Below, piece by piece: positions 16,456 through 24,010 of a stretch of DNA of 33,502 nucleotides. The translations under genes were made by a program, and so were the position numbers. The notes under the pieces were generated by a model. That model saw only the letters and a list, made by a program, of their open reading frames with translations, ran no database searches and had not been told where the DNA came from. Source of the DNA: Bryobacterales bacterium. GTDB taxonomy: Bacteria > Acidobacteriota > Terriglobia > Bryobacterales > Bryobacteraceae. How positions within the stretch are numbered: position 1 is the first letter of the stretch; each line of letters starts with the position of its first letter. Location of the stretch: NCBI GenBank assembly GCA_016789785.1, contig JAEUQE010000079.1, positions 1 through 33,502 of the forward strand, written 5' to 3'.

Positions 16456-17900
16456 AAGCCGTGGCGATCTTCACACTCGGCGCGATGCTAACCTCATCGG
16501 CGTTTGGCGCGGCGAATATCGTCATCATCAACGGCGACAACGCCGGAGAGGGTTTCAATGATCCAACTCCGATCAATCCAATCGGAGGCAACACAGGAAC
16601 CACTCTGGGCCAGCAGCGGCTCAAAGTCTTCCAGCAGGCCGCCGCAATCTTCGGCGCGACCTTGACCAGTTCGGTGACGATCGAAGTGCGCGCCACTTTC
16701 GACGCTCAGCCCTGCACGGCCACGGCCGCCGTACTCGGTTCCGCGGGGGCGCAGCGCATCTTCAGCGATCCTTCAGGAACGATACTGAGCCCCGCGAACC
16801 ATTGGTTCAACGAGGCGATCACCAACAAGATCACCGGTGTGAACAACAGTGCGAACAACATGCCCGAGGATGCCGACATTCGAGCGGTTTTCAATAGCAA
16901 TCTCGGAAGCAACGGCGGCGCTGGAAACCCCGGCTGCGGATTCAGCTTTTACCTCGGTTTGGACAACAATGCTCCGCTAGGCCAGACATCCCTGCTGCCA
17001 GTAGTGCTGCACGAACTTGCCCATGGTCTTGGCTTTCAAACCTTCACCAATGCTTCCACCGGAGCGCAGCTTTTGGGAGCGCCGAGCAAATTTGATAGCA
17101 TGCTCCGCGATAACACAAGCGGATTGCTTTGGAACCAGATGAACGATGCACAGCGGGCCGCGTCCGCGCGGAACGCGCGCAATCTTGTTTGGACGGGCGC
17201 GAGCGTCGCCTCTGCTATCAGCTCTGTTCTGAACCTCGGCACGCCGCAGTTGCAGGTCACTGCCCCCGCAACGCTGATCGGCGACTACCGCGCTTCTGCA
17301 TTGCAGGGCGCCACGCTGGCCTATCCGAACCTGACTCTGGCAGGTGTGCTTGGCGAAGTGATGCCTGCACTCGATGCTGTGGCGGGCGGTACTCTCACCG
17401 ATGCCTGCGAGCCGCTCACTCCAGCGGGCGCGCTCGGCGTCAATGGCAAGATCGCGCTGATTGACCGCGGTTTTTGCACATTCAATCTCAAGATCACGAA
17501 CGTGACCGCGGCCGGTGCAATTGGCGCCATCATCGTTGACAACGTTGCAGGGAGTCCGCCTACTTTGACTGGTCCCAGCGTCGGGCCGGCGATCCCAGCC
17601 CTCATGATCAGCCAAGCGGATGGCGCGGCGCTTCGCGACTTCCTGCGATTCCGTTCGCGTACCCGCAGCGGACTGTTTGCGAGAGTGGGTCTGAACTCGA
17701 ACTTCTCCGGCGCCGACAGCGCAGGCCGGGCGATTATGTTCGCGCCGGACCCGTTTATTGCGGGATCGAGCGTATCGCACTGGGATCCGATCATGTTCCG
17801 CAATCAGTTAATGGAGCCAAGCTTCTCACCAGGCTTGACGCTGAGCGTGAACGTCCCGGAAGATCTGACCTTCGCACAGTTGCTTGACATGGGCTGGTAG
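16452..17900 (+). CDS. Exported zinc metalloprotease with PA domain inserted in the active site
   Basis: A 482-residue protein with a signal peptide (MKAVAIFTLGAMLTSSAFG). LHELAHGLGF gives His187, Glu188 and His191 of a zinc HExxH motif of metzincin type with the following Gly194. The usual third histidine does not follow; instead SHWDP (His443) and NQLMEP (Met454, a Met-turn candidate) appear 250 residues later. Between them lies a protease-associated (PA) domain at about 268-402 (NGKIALIDRGFCTFNLKITN, AGAIGAIIVDN). This is the logic of leishmanolysin-type enzymes with an insertion. The C-terminus DLTFAQLLDMGW is typical of the group. It overlaps the upstream gene by 4 bp. The substrate is unknown; secreted proteins or PEP-CTERM precursors are possible. 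Confidence 0.82.
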   Translation: MKAVAIFTLGAMLTSSAFGAANIVIINGDNAGEGFNDPTPINPIGGNTGTTLGQQRLKVFQQAAAIFGATLTSSVTIEVRATFDAQPCTATAAVLGSAGAQRIFSDPSGTILSPANHWFNEAITNKITGVNNSANNMPEDADIRAVFNSNLGSNGGAGNPGCGFSFYLGLDNNAPLGQTSLLPVVLHELAHGLGFQTFTNASTGAQLLGAPSKFDSMLRDNTSGLLWNQMNDAQRAASARNARNLVWTGASVASAISSVLNLGTPQLQVTAPATLIGDYRASALQGATLAYPNLTLAGVLGEVMPALDAVAGGTLTDACEPLTPAGALGVNGKIALIDRGFCTFNLKITNVTAAGAIGAIIVDNVAGSPPTLTGPSVGPAIPALMISQADGAALRDFLRFRSRTRSGLFARVGLNSNFSGADSAGRAIMFAPDPFIAGSSVSHWDPIMFRNQLMEPSFSPGLTLSVNVPEDLTFAQLLDMGW

Positions 17901-17970
17901 CGAAACGTTGGATCGCATCTTACCCGGGTGTGCGTGCGCGAGTTCCGAGTTTGATAGTATCTGCAAATTC

Positions 17971-19242
17971 GTGTCTCACTCACGTCCAACCCGGGTTCGC
18001 CACATTGTGCTGTGGCTGACCGTCGCCGCCTACATGATCACCTACATGGATCGCGTGGTGATCTCGTCCGCGCTTCCCGTGATCCGCGAGGAGTTCAACA
18101 TCTCGCTGGCCGCGATGGGAGGCATTCTGTCGGCGTTCAGTTGGGGCTATGCGTTGTTTCAACTGCCGGGCGGATGGCTGGGTGACCGGATCGGTCCACG
18201 GCGGGCGTTGACGGTGATCGTGACATGGTGGAGCATCTTCACGTCAGTTACAGCGCTGAGTTGGAATGCGCTGTCGATGTCGGTGTTCCGGTTCCTCTTC
18301 GGCATGGGCGAGGCCGGAGCGTTTCCGATCGCGACACGAAGCCTCTCCCGCTGGATGTTGCCGACAGAGCGAGGCTACGCGCAAGGCGTGACGCATGCCG
18401 GGTCGCGACTGGGCGCCGCCTTCACGCCGCCCATCGTTGTCACGTTGATCGCCGCATATGGATGGCGCGCGCCATTCTTCGTCTTTGGACTGCTTGGCAT
18501 TCTGTGGGCGGTGCTGTGGTTCTGGTATTACCGCGACACGCCCGATGAACACTCCGCCGTCAACGAAGCAGAACGTGCGTTGATCCGCGCCAACCTTCCG
18601 AAGCCGCGCGCCGCCACCTCGCGTGACATCCCCTGGAAGGCGATTCTCTCGAGCCCGAATCTCTGGGTGCTGAGCACCATGTACTTCTGCTACGGGTATT
18701 GTCTGAACGTGTATTTGCAGTGGTTTCCCACTTACTTGAATTCGCATCGAGGCTTCGACCTGAAAGCCATGGGCTTATATGCGAGTTTGCCGCTGCTGGC
18801 CGGAACCGCTGGCGATCTGCTTGGCGGATGGGTGTCGGACTGGTTGGGCAAATCCACAGGCAACCTGCGACTGGCGCGCAAGTTGGTTGCAGTCACGGGC
18901 TTCCTGATTGCCGCGGCGTTCATTGTGCCCGCAACATTCACCGATAATCCATACTATTGTGTATGGTATACGTGCGTGGCGGTGTTCGGGCTGGAATTGA
19001 CGGTCGGAGTTTCATGGGCCATCCCGTTGGACATCGGCGCCGACTTCGCAGGGTCCGTATCGGCCGTCATGAACACGTGCGGTAACATAGGTGGCGCGGT
19101 TTCGCCCTTGGCATTGGCCTATCTGGTGAAGGCCTACGGCTGGAACCGCCCGTTCGTTGTGGCTGCGGGACTATGCGTTCTGGGAGCGTTTCTGTTTTCC
19201 CGGATCGATGCGACGAAACAGATTTTGCCTCGGGAGGCTTGA
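17971..19242 (+). CDS. MFS transporter, anion:cation symporter (ACS)-like
   Basis: A 423-residue transporter with about 12 membrane helices. The opening HIVLWLTVAAYMITYMDRVV, the loop GWLGDRIGPRRALT (MFS motif A) and MGEAGAFPIATR are characteristic of the ACS branch, which carries organic anions such as hexuronates, tartrate, phthalate or other carboxylates. The start is uncertain: GTG 17971 immediately precedes the conserved region, while ATG 17884 would overlap the protease gene; neither has a clear ribosome site. It is separated by 3 bp from the ferredoxin-like gene, so the imported compound is likely the substrate or signal of the downstream redox proteins. The actual substrate is not identifiable. 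Confidence 0.88.
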   Translation: MSHSRPTRVRHIVLWLTVAAYMITYMDRVVISSALPVIREEFNISLAAMGGILSAFSWGYALFQLPGGWLGDRIGPRRALTVIVTWWSIFTSVTALSWNALSMSVFRFLFGMGEAGAFPIATRSLSRWMLPTERGYAQGVTHAGSRLGAAFTPPIVVTLIAAYGWRAPFFVFGLLGILWAVLWFWYYRDTPDEHSAVNEAERALIRANLPKPRAATSRDIPWKAILSSPNLWVLSTMYFCYGYCLNVYLQWFPTYLNSHRGFDLKAMGLYASLPLLAGTAGDLLGGWVSDWLGKSTGNLRLARKLVAVTGFLIAAAFIVPATFTDNPYYCVWYTCVAVFGLELTVGVSWAIPLDIGADFAGSVSAVMNTCGNIGGAVSPLALAYLVKAYGWNRPFVVAAGLCVLGAFLFSRIDATKQILPREA

Positions 19243-19245
19243 AGT

Positions 19246-20094
19246 ATGTACATCAATCCGAATAAGTGCGTTGCTTGCGGCAACTGCACCTATGTCTGCC
19301 CGATGGGTGCGATCTACATCGACCCCAACATCAAGCGCGCGACCATCAATCGCGACGAATGTGTGGAGTGCTACGCCTGCTATAACGGCTTGAGCCAGGA
19401 GCATCTGAATCCCACCGTGGTGCGCACCATGCGCAAGGTGTTTCAGATGATGCGGCTGCGATTTGACCCGGAACCCGATGTCTGTCCGACCGCCGCATTT
19501 GAGCCCGACAAACTCGAATGGCCGCGCGTGGTGCGACGGGCATTCTCGGATCCGCGTGTGCCTCACGAGTCGACGGGCGTGCAGGGACGTGGAACGGAGG
19601 AAGTGAAGACCAACGACGTCAGCGGCCGCATCAAGGTGGGCGAAGTTGGTTTCACCGTCGAGTTCGGGCGGCCGGGTGTCGGCGTGCGGTTCCACGAGAT
19701 CGAGCGGATGGCAATGGCGCTTGCGGAAATGGGCGTGAGTTTCGAGAAGAAGAACCCCGTCACGACGCTGATGACCGACACCGCGAAGGGCAAGCTCCGG
19801 GACGACATCCTACAGGAGAAGGTGCTCTCGGCGATTCTCGAGATCAAGACCACGGTGGACCGGACCGAGGCGATCATTCTCAAGATTCGCGAAGTGGAAA
19901 AGACATTGGATACGGTGGTCGCGTTGGGCGTGGGCACGCGCTGTGATGAGAAGGGCGAGGAGAATGTGGTGGCGCCTATTCTCGAAAAACTGGGATATCA
20001 GTTGCATCGCGCCAAGACGAACGTCGGCCTCGGCAAGGTGAGCAATGATCCGGCGCCCGCATCGAGCCAGGAACCGGTAGGAGCTTCCAAATGA
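19246..20094 (+). CDS. 2[4Fe-4S] ferredoxin-like protein with a large unknown C-terminal domain
   Basis: A 282-residue cytoplasmic protein. The N-terminal 90 residues form a dicluster ferredoxin: Cys8, 11, 14 and 18 (CVACGNCTYVCP) and Cys39, 42 and 45 with Cys80 (CVECYAC ... CP). The gap between Cys45 and Cys80 is 34 residues instead of 3, an insertion in the second motif. Residues about 120-270 are unrecognised, with KVGEVGFTVEFGRPGVGVRFHEI, KTTVDRTEAIILKIREVEKTLD and ALGVGTRC; the mixed alpha/beta pattern may be a small-molecule or protein-binding domain. It follows the MFS gene by 3 bp (GGAGG before the stop) and overlaps the next gene by 4 bp. Electron transfer to or from the downstream Cys-rich protein is inferred. 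Confidence 0.82.
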   Translation: MYINPNKCVACGNCTYVCPMGAIYIDPNIKRATINRDECVECYACYNGLSQEHLNPTVVRTMRKVFQMMRLRFDPEPDVCPTAAFEPDKLEWPRVVRRAFSDPRVPHESTGVQGRGTEEVKTNDVSGRIKVGEVGFTVEFGRPGVGVRFHEIERMAMALAEMGVSFEKKNPVTTLMTDTAKGKLRDDILQEKVLSAILEIKTTVDRTEAIILKIREVEKTLDTVVALGVGTRCDEKGEENVVAPILEKLGYQLHRAKTNVGLGKVSNDPAPASSQEPVGASK

Positions 20095-20768
20095 CAAACA
20101 CACTGCACCGCTACGGCAACGCCGAGAGCTTCCATGATGACTTCGTGGTGTTCGCGATCCCGAGCCGGGGAAAGAACGACAAGGGCTGTCTGCCGAAGCT
20201 AAAAGAGTTCCTGCGGATGGCGACGCGCTTTCATCCGGTGAATCTCGGTGACGCAACGAATGGCGGCGCTCTGCGCCCGAGCCGCGACATGGACCCCACG
20301 CAACACTGGAACAGGAACATGACTCCGGACTTCGAGGCCGTGATTAACGGAGTGAACACACCCACGACCGTCGCCGCCGTGTTCGATAAGCGTACCAATG
20401 CCGAGGACTTCGTCAAGGCTGTGAAGGAAGCGGACCTTGGGCTGTGCATCAATGTGTCGACGTCGATTGACGGCGCGGAGCAGTGCTGCATGGCGGCCGG
20501 CATTCCCCGGCACAGTGTTGGCTACTCGCTCGGTTTTCAGGGCAAGACCGACAAACTGCCCAACACGCAAGTGCTCACGCTTAGCACGATGTGCGGCCAC
20601 GGCATGATCAGCCACTCTCTGGCGAAGAAGATGATTGATTGGGTGAAGGAAGGCCGGCGCACACCGGAGGAGGCGGCCACCTATATGTCGCGCTTCTGTT
20701 CCTGTGGTGTCTACAATCCTTCGCGGGCGAAGCGGATTCTGGAAGATTCGCGCGGGTCCATGAAATAG
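20091..20768 (+). CDS. Unrecognised Cys-rich protein linked to the ferredoxin-like gene
   Basis: A 225-residue protein that I do not recognise. No signal peptide or membrane helix is visible. It contains seven cysteines: Cys33, Cys119, the pair Cys132-133, Cys168 in STMCGHGMIS, and Cys203 and Cys205 in FCSCGVYNP. GLCINVSTSIDGAEQCCM and VGYSLGFQG are other notable segments. The Cys set with His170 could bind a metal or an iron-sulfur cluster, possibly as the catalytic partner of the upstream ferredoxin-like protein; this is inference. It starts 4 bp inside the upstream stop (ATGA), a strong sign of a joint complex. Codon use and GC content look like the surrounding genes. Confidence 0.72.
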   Translation: MTNTLHRYGNAESFHDDFVVFAIPSRGKNDKGCLPKLKEFLRMATRFHPVNLGDATNGGALRPSRDMDPTQHWNRNMTPDFEAVINGVNTPTTVAAVFDKRTNAEDFVKAVKEADLGLCINVSTSIDGAEQCCMAAGIPRHSVGYSLGFQGKTDKLPNTQVLTLSTMCGHGMISHSLAKKMIDWVKEGRRTPEEAATYMSRFCSCGVYNPSRAKRILEDSRGSMK

Positions 20769-20845
20769 ATAGCGAAGTTCGGGAAGCATCGGTCTGCCGC
20801 CCAGATTATTTGCGCCAAGCCGCCGCACGCCCTCATCCGTGAGGC

Positions 20846-21064
20846 ATGCAATCAACTTCATCAGACACGCAGACTTGGCCTGATCTCGCAATTGGCTTGT
20901 ATGACAAGCTGACGGGACGGGGCGCCGAAATTACTTATGAGTTTCACGGCCTGGAAGTCTCTGTTCCGAGTTCCGCCTCCGCAAACGCACAGCACGCGGT
21001 CTGGCGCGTCAACGGTATCATGAAAATCCGGACCAAGGATGAATCGGACTCGCCCCGAGTTTGA
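20846..21064 (+). CDS. Small protein of unknown function
   Basis: A 72-residue protein with no recognised domain: WPDLAIGLYDKLTGRGAEIT followed by YEFHGLEVSVPS and HAVWRVNGIMKIRT. The alternating hydrophobic residues suggest a beta-rich fold, and codon use resembles neighbouring genes. No signal peptide. GAGG at 20841-20844 is unusually close to the ATG, so the start may be off. Its end overlaps the next small gene by 26 bp. Confidence 0.5.
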   Translation: MQSTSSDTQTWPDLAIGLYDKLTGRGAEITYEFHGLEVSVPSSASANAQHAVWRVNGIMKIRTKDESDSPRV

Positions 21065-21275
21065 AGTCGACCTGCGGGTCGAACACAACGGGCAATTGGT
21101 TCGGGTGGAGGGATCCGGGAACTCATTCTCGTTTTCATTCCACTCGATCCGTTCCGCCCTCCACTGGCTCTCGCTGTGGCCATCGGTTCGGGCGCTGGTG
21201 CCCGCAGAGATCGGGCTGGATGTCCGGTTGTGGGGTATCCGAATACCATGGAAGAGATCGCGTCTCCACCGGTGA
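21039..21275 (+). CDS. Small protein of unknown function, overlapping its upstream neighbour
   Basis: A 78-residue protein in the next frame, starting 26 bp before the upstream gene ends: RPEFEVDLRVEHNGQLVRVE, then SFSFHSIRSALHWLSL and GLDVRLWGIRIPWK. It looks beta-rich with one amphipathic helix and a basic tail. AAGG sits directly before the ATG. It is 30 bp upstream of the SDR gene. No function can be suggested beyond a possible pair with the preceding small protein. Confidence 0.5.
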   Translation: MNRTRPEFEVDLRVEHNGQLVRVEGSGNSFSFSFHSIRSALHWLSLWPSVRALVPAEIGLDVRLWGIRIPWKRSRLHR

Positions 21276-21305
21276 CAGTCAAGGTCAGTGGGGCGAGGAA
21301 GCGCT

Positions 21306-22784
21306 ATGCAACTTAAATCCGATCCATGGGTAGGCATTGCCGGCGCCACAGGCTACATTGGCGGTAGGCTTGTGCCTCAACTGCTTGCCGAGGGGCGCCG
21401 TGTACGCTGCCTGGCGCGATCACCAGCGAAGCTGCAGAGCCGGGATTGGGCGAACAACGCGAACGTGGAAATTCGGAGAGCCGATCTGGAGAACGAGGCG
21501 AACCTCGCGGATGCCATGTCCGGTTGCGAATCGGTCTTCTACCTTGTGCACTCGATGAACTCCGCGGGTCAGGAGTATGCGGCCCACGATCGAAAGCTCG
21601 CTCTCCATTTCGCACGGGCGGCAAAAGCGGCCGGAGTGAGCCGGATCATTTACCTCGGGGGCCTGGGAGAAACTGGAGCAGACCTGAGTGAGCACCTGAG
21701 TTCCCGCCGCGAGGTGGAAGAAGTCCTGGCATCAACCGGTGTTCCCGTGACGGTCCTCCGGGCGGCGATGATCATCGGTTCGGGATCGGCCTCGTTCGAC
21801 ATTCTCCGCTATCTGGTGGAGAGGCTACCCGTGATGGTGACGCCGAAATGGGTGTCTACGCCGTGCCAGCCCATCGCGGTGAGGAATGTGGTGCGGTACC
21901 TCGCAGGCGCGCTGAAAACTCCCGAAACGAGCGGCCGGGTTTTCGACGTAGGCGGACCGGAGGTGCTCTGCTACCGGGAGATCATGCGGATCATGGCGGA
22001 GGAACTGGGTTTGCGTCGGCGTTGGATCATCCCGGTGCCGGTACTCACGCCGAGGCTAAGTTCGTATTGGATTCACCTGGTGACCCCACTCGGCCACAGC
22101 ATTGCCCGTCCACTGGCCGAGGGTTTGAAGAATCCTGTCGTCTGCCGCGAGAACACCATCGCCAGCTTGATTCCGCAGGACCTTCTCACGGTCCGTGAGG
22201 CCATCCGGTCCGCGCTCAATCGCACGTCGGCGCATAGCGTGGAAACGAACTGGTCGATGGCAGGGCCGATCCCTGGAGATCCGGATTGGGCGGGGGGCAC
22301 GGTCTTCCGGGATGAGCGGCAGGTGGTGATTGAAGCGCCTGCTTCGGCTGCCTTTCGAGCCGTATGCCGGGTCGGAGGCGGGCACGGATGGTATGCGGCT
22401 GACTGGCTGTGGCAGGTTCGCGGCTGGATGGACCGGCTGGTTGGAGGCCCTGGGCTGCGCCGTGGGAGGCGAGATCCCGAGACGGTAACTTTCGGAGAAG
22501 CGCTCGACTTCTGGCGCGTGGTTGGTATTGAGCGTGACCGCCGTCTGGCGTTGCGCGCGGAGATGAAACTGCCAGGCGAAGCCCAACTCGAGTTTCGAAT
22601 CGAGCCGATGTCGAACGGCGGCTGCATCCTCCGCCAGGTTGCTCTGTTTCTTCCGCGTGGGCTGTTCGGCTTGCTGTACTGGTATGCCGTTGTTCCCCTT
22701 CATCATTTCGTTTTTCAGGGCATGCTGTCCGGCATCCGGCGCCAGGCGCTTCAGATCGCCTCACAACACGCCAAGCCTTCGTGA
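21306..22784 (+). CDS. NAD(P)-binding SDR protein fused to DUF2867
   Basis: A 492-residue protein. The N-terminal Rossmann domain of the atypical/extended SDR type (YbjT-like) has the dinucleotide motif GATGYIGG (Gly13, 16, 19), ADLENEANLADAM, SVFYLVHSM and IIYLGGLG. It lacks a clear YxxxK catalytic pair, as in NmrA-like members that sense or bind NAD(P)H. The C-terminal part from about residue 310 matches DUF2867 (VVIEAPASAAFRAVCRVGGGHGWYAADWLW ... FWRVVGIERDRRLALRAEMK), ending in a hydrophobic stretch LFGLLYWYAVVPLHHFVF. This fusion is common in bacteria. GAGGAA at 21295-21300 decides ATG 21306 over GTG 21288. Its role is unknown. Confidence 0.88.
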   Translation: MQLKSDPWVGIAGATGYIGGRLVPQLLAEGRRVRCLARSPAKLQSRDWANNANVEIRRADLENEANLADAMSGCESVFYLVHSMNSAGQEYAAHDRKLALHFARAAKAAGVSRIIYLGGLGETGADLSEHLSSRREVEEVLASTGVPVTVLRAAMIIGSGSASFDILRYLVERLPVMVTPKWVSTPCQPIAVRNVVRYLAGALKTPETSGRVFDVGGPEVLCYREIMRIMAEELGLRRRWIIPVPVLTPRLSSYWIHLVTPLGHSIARPLAEGLKNPVVCRENTIASLIPQDLLTVREAIRSALNRTSAHSVETNWSMAGPIPGDPDWAGGTVFRDERQVVIEAPASAAFRAVCRVGGGHGWYAADWLWQVRGWMDRLVGGPGLRRGRRDPETVTFGEALDFWRVVGIERDRRLALRAEMKLPGEAQLEFRIEPMSNGGCILRQVALFLPRGLFGLLYWYAVVPLHHFVFQGMLSGIRRQALQIASQHAKPS

Positions 22785-22789
22785 CCGAG

Positions 22790-23275
22790 CTACTGCTGCC
22801 TTTGGAAAGAGAGTCGGGCGAACTCGCGCCAAGTGCCATCCTTCGTTTTGAACCAGTCCGTGACTTCGAGGGTTTGTGGGCTGGTCAACCGATATTCCGT
22901 GCGGCCTTTCACTTCGCCCGGCGGTCCCCACTCGGCGATCAGTTTGCCTTCGGACTCCTCGGCTCGGATCTCATAAACGTCGCCGTTCGTATCGAACCAC
23001 GTGGCCTTGCATGGGCAGGGTAGCTTGGCCGGGTAGTAGGCGTCGCCCTCGAACCTCGAGATCTTGCCATCCGGCATCTGCAACTTCATTCGCGATTCGA
23101 GTTTGAGGAAGCGGTTGCCAAGTTCGCTGGACCATGTCTGAGTTGCAGCCGCTGCGAGTCCATTCGATTTACCGGAGCCTGACCAAACACCCATCAATTG
23201 GCTGCGCATGGTCTGGGCAGGTGCGGATACCGCGAACGCCGCGGCGAAGCTGAGCAGGAGAATCGTTCGATACAA
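22790..23275 (-). CDS. Small secreted protein, lipocalin-like/beta-barrel candidate
   Basis: A 161-residue protein with a signal peptide (MYRTILLLSFAAAFAVSAPAQ). The mature part opens with MGVWSGSGKSNGLA and continues WSSELGNRFLKLESRMKL, EGDAYYP, DVYEIRAEESEGKLIAEWG and TEYRLTSPQTLEVTDWF, the strand pattern of small calycin-like barrels of the DUF1579/THAP4 type. CPCKA is a possible disulfide. The start is TTG, with AAGGGGG 9 bp upstream. It is the second gene of a minus-strand pair with 64 bp between them, and converges with the SDR gene. Ligand unknown. Confidence 0.65.
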   Translation of the reverse strand: MYRTILLLSFAAAFAVSAPAQTMRSQLMGVWSGSGKSNGLAAAATQTWSSELGNRFLKLESRMKLQMPDGKISRFEGDAYYPAKLPCPCKATWFDTNGDVYEIRAEESEGKLIAEWGPPGEVKGRTEYRLTSPQTLEVTDWFKTKDGTWREFARLSFQRQQ

Positions 23276-23339
23276 GACAGGTTGCCCCCTTTTCCGGCAA
23301 GTAGACGATCAGCCAGTCAGACAATCGACAAGCCACTTG

Positions 23340-23762
23340 CTATTTTTTCCGGTAGACGTAGATCTGCTTGCCGCGCGTGATCCGGAGCACCCGGCCGTTC
23401 TCGGCGAGCACCCAGCGCTCGCTCATTGGCACGGAGAGCCCGCCTGAGGACATGGATGTTCGAATCACCAACTCGGCTCCATCCCACCCCGCAGTTGCCT
23501 CCATCTTTACGCCATGGGGTGACGTGTTGACCACGGGCTTTCCGTCGGTGCGGTAACGATAGTCGCGGGGAAGGCCGGTCGCGGTTCGCTGGGCAACGGA
23601 CAATTCGGGGTCGCGATGCGCGATGGTCAGCGTTTGTGTCTTTGGCGGGGGTACGGGTGCGGTTTGTGATTTCGATGGATCGATTTCCCAAGTGCCGGAG
23701 AAGTCAGGCATATCCGTCGCCCAGATCGCGGTGTTCAACACGAGCAGGATTGCAAAGCGCAT
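23340..23762 (-). CDS. Small secreted protein with lipocalin-like fold
   Basis: A 140-residue protein. MRFAILLVLNTAIWATD is the signal peptide, then DFSGTWEIDPSKSQ, the hallmark start of a large acidobacterial family of small secreted domains. LTIAHRDPELSVAQRT, YRTDGKPVVNT, VKMEATAGWDGAELVIRTSM and SERWVLAENGRVLRITRG complete it. The start ATG 23762 was chosen because the signal peptide begins there; no clear ribosome site. It is likely transcribed with the downstream secreted protein. Function unknown. Confidence 0.72.
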   Translation of the reverse strand: MRFAILLVLNTAIWATDMPDFSGTWEIDPSKSQTAPVPPPKTQTLTIAHRDPELSVAQRTATGLPRDYRYRTDGKPVVNTSPHGVKMEATAGWDGAELVIRTSMSSGGLSVPMSERWVLAENGRVLRITRGKQIYVYRKK

Positions 23763-24010
23763 AGCTTTGAGATCGGCGGGCCGGCGGCTCCAGTGCACAC
23801 CGGAATCAGCGAGTTAACTCTCGTGACGTGGAGGATGCTCTTGAGAAGCGAACTGCAACAAGCGCGGGAGCGATCGAGAGTCATGAGCGCGATCCGCAGT
23901 ATCCCGCCAGGGCTGTATGGTTCTGTGGTTGGCGCGGAGGGTACTATGAAGACTCCTTTAGAATGGTGGGTGAGAGGGTGACGGAAAGATGATTCGGAAT
24001 TACATTGAGA

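Noticed and set aside
23811..23820. Palindrome GAGTTAACTC upstream of the RND operon
   Set aside because: Ten bases with no extension or second copy; could be chance.
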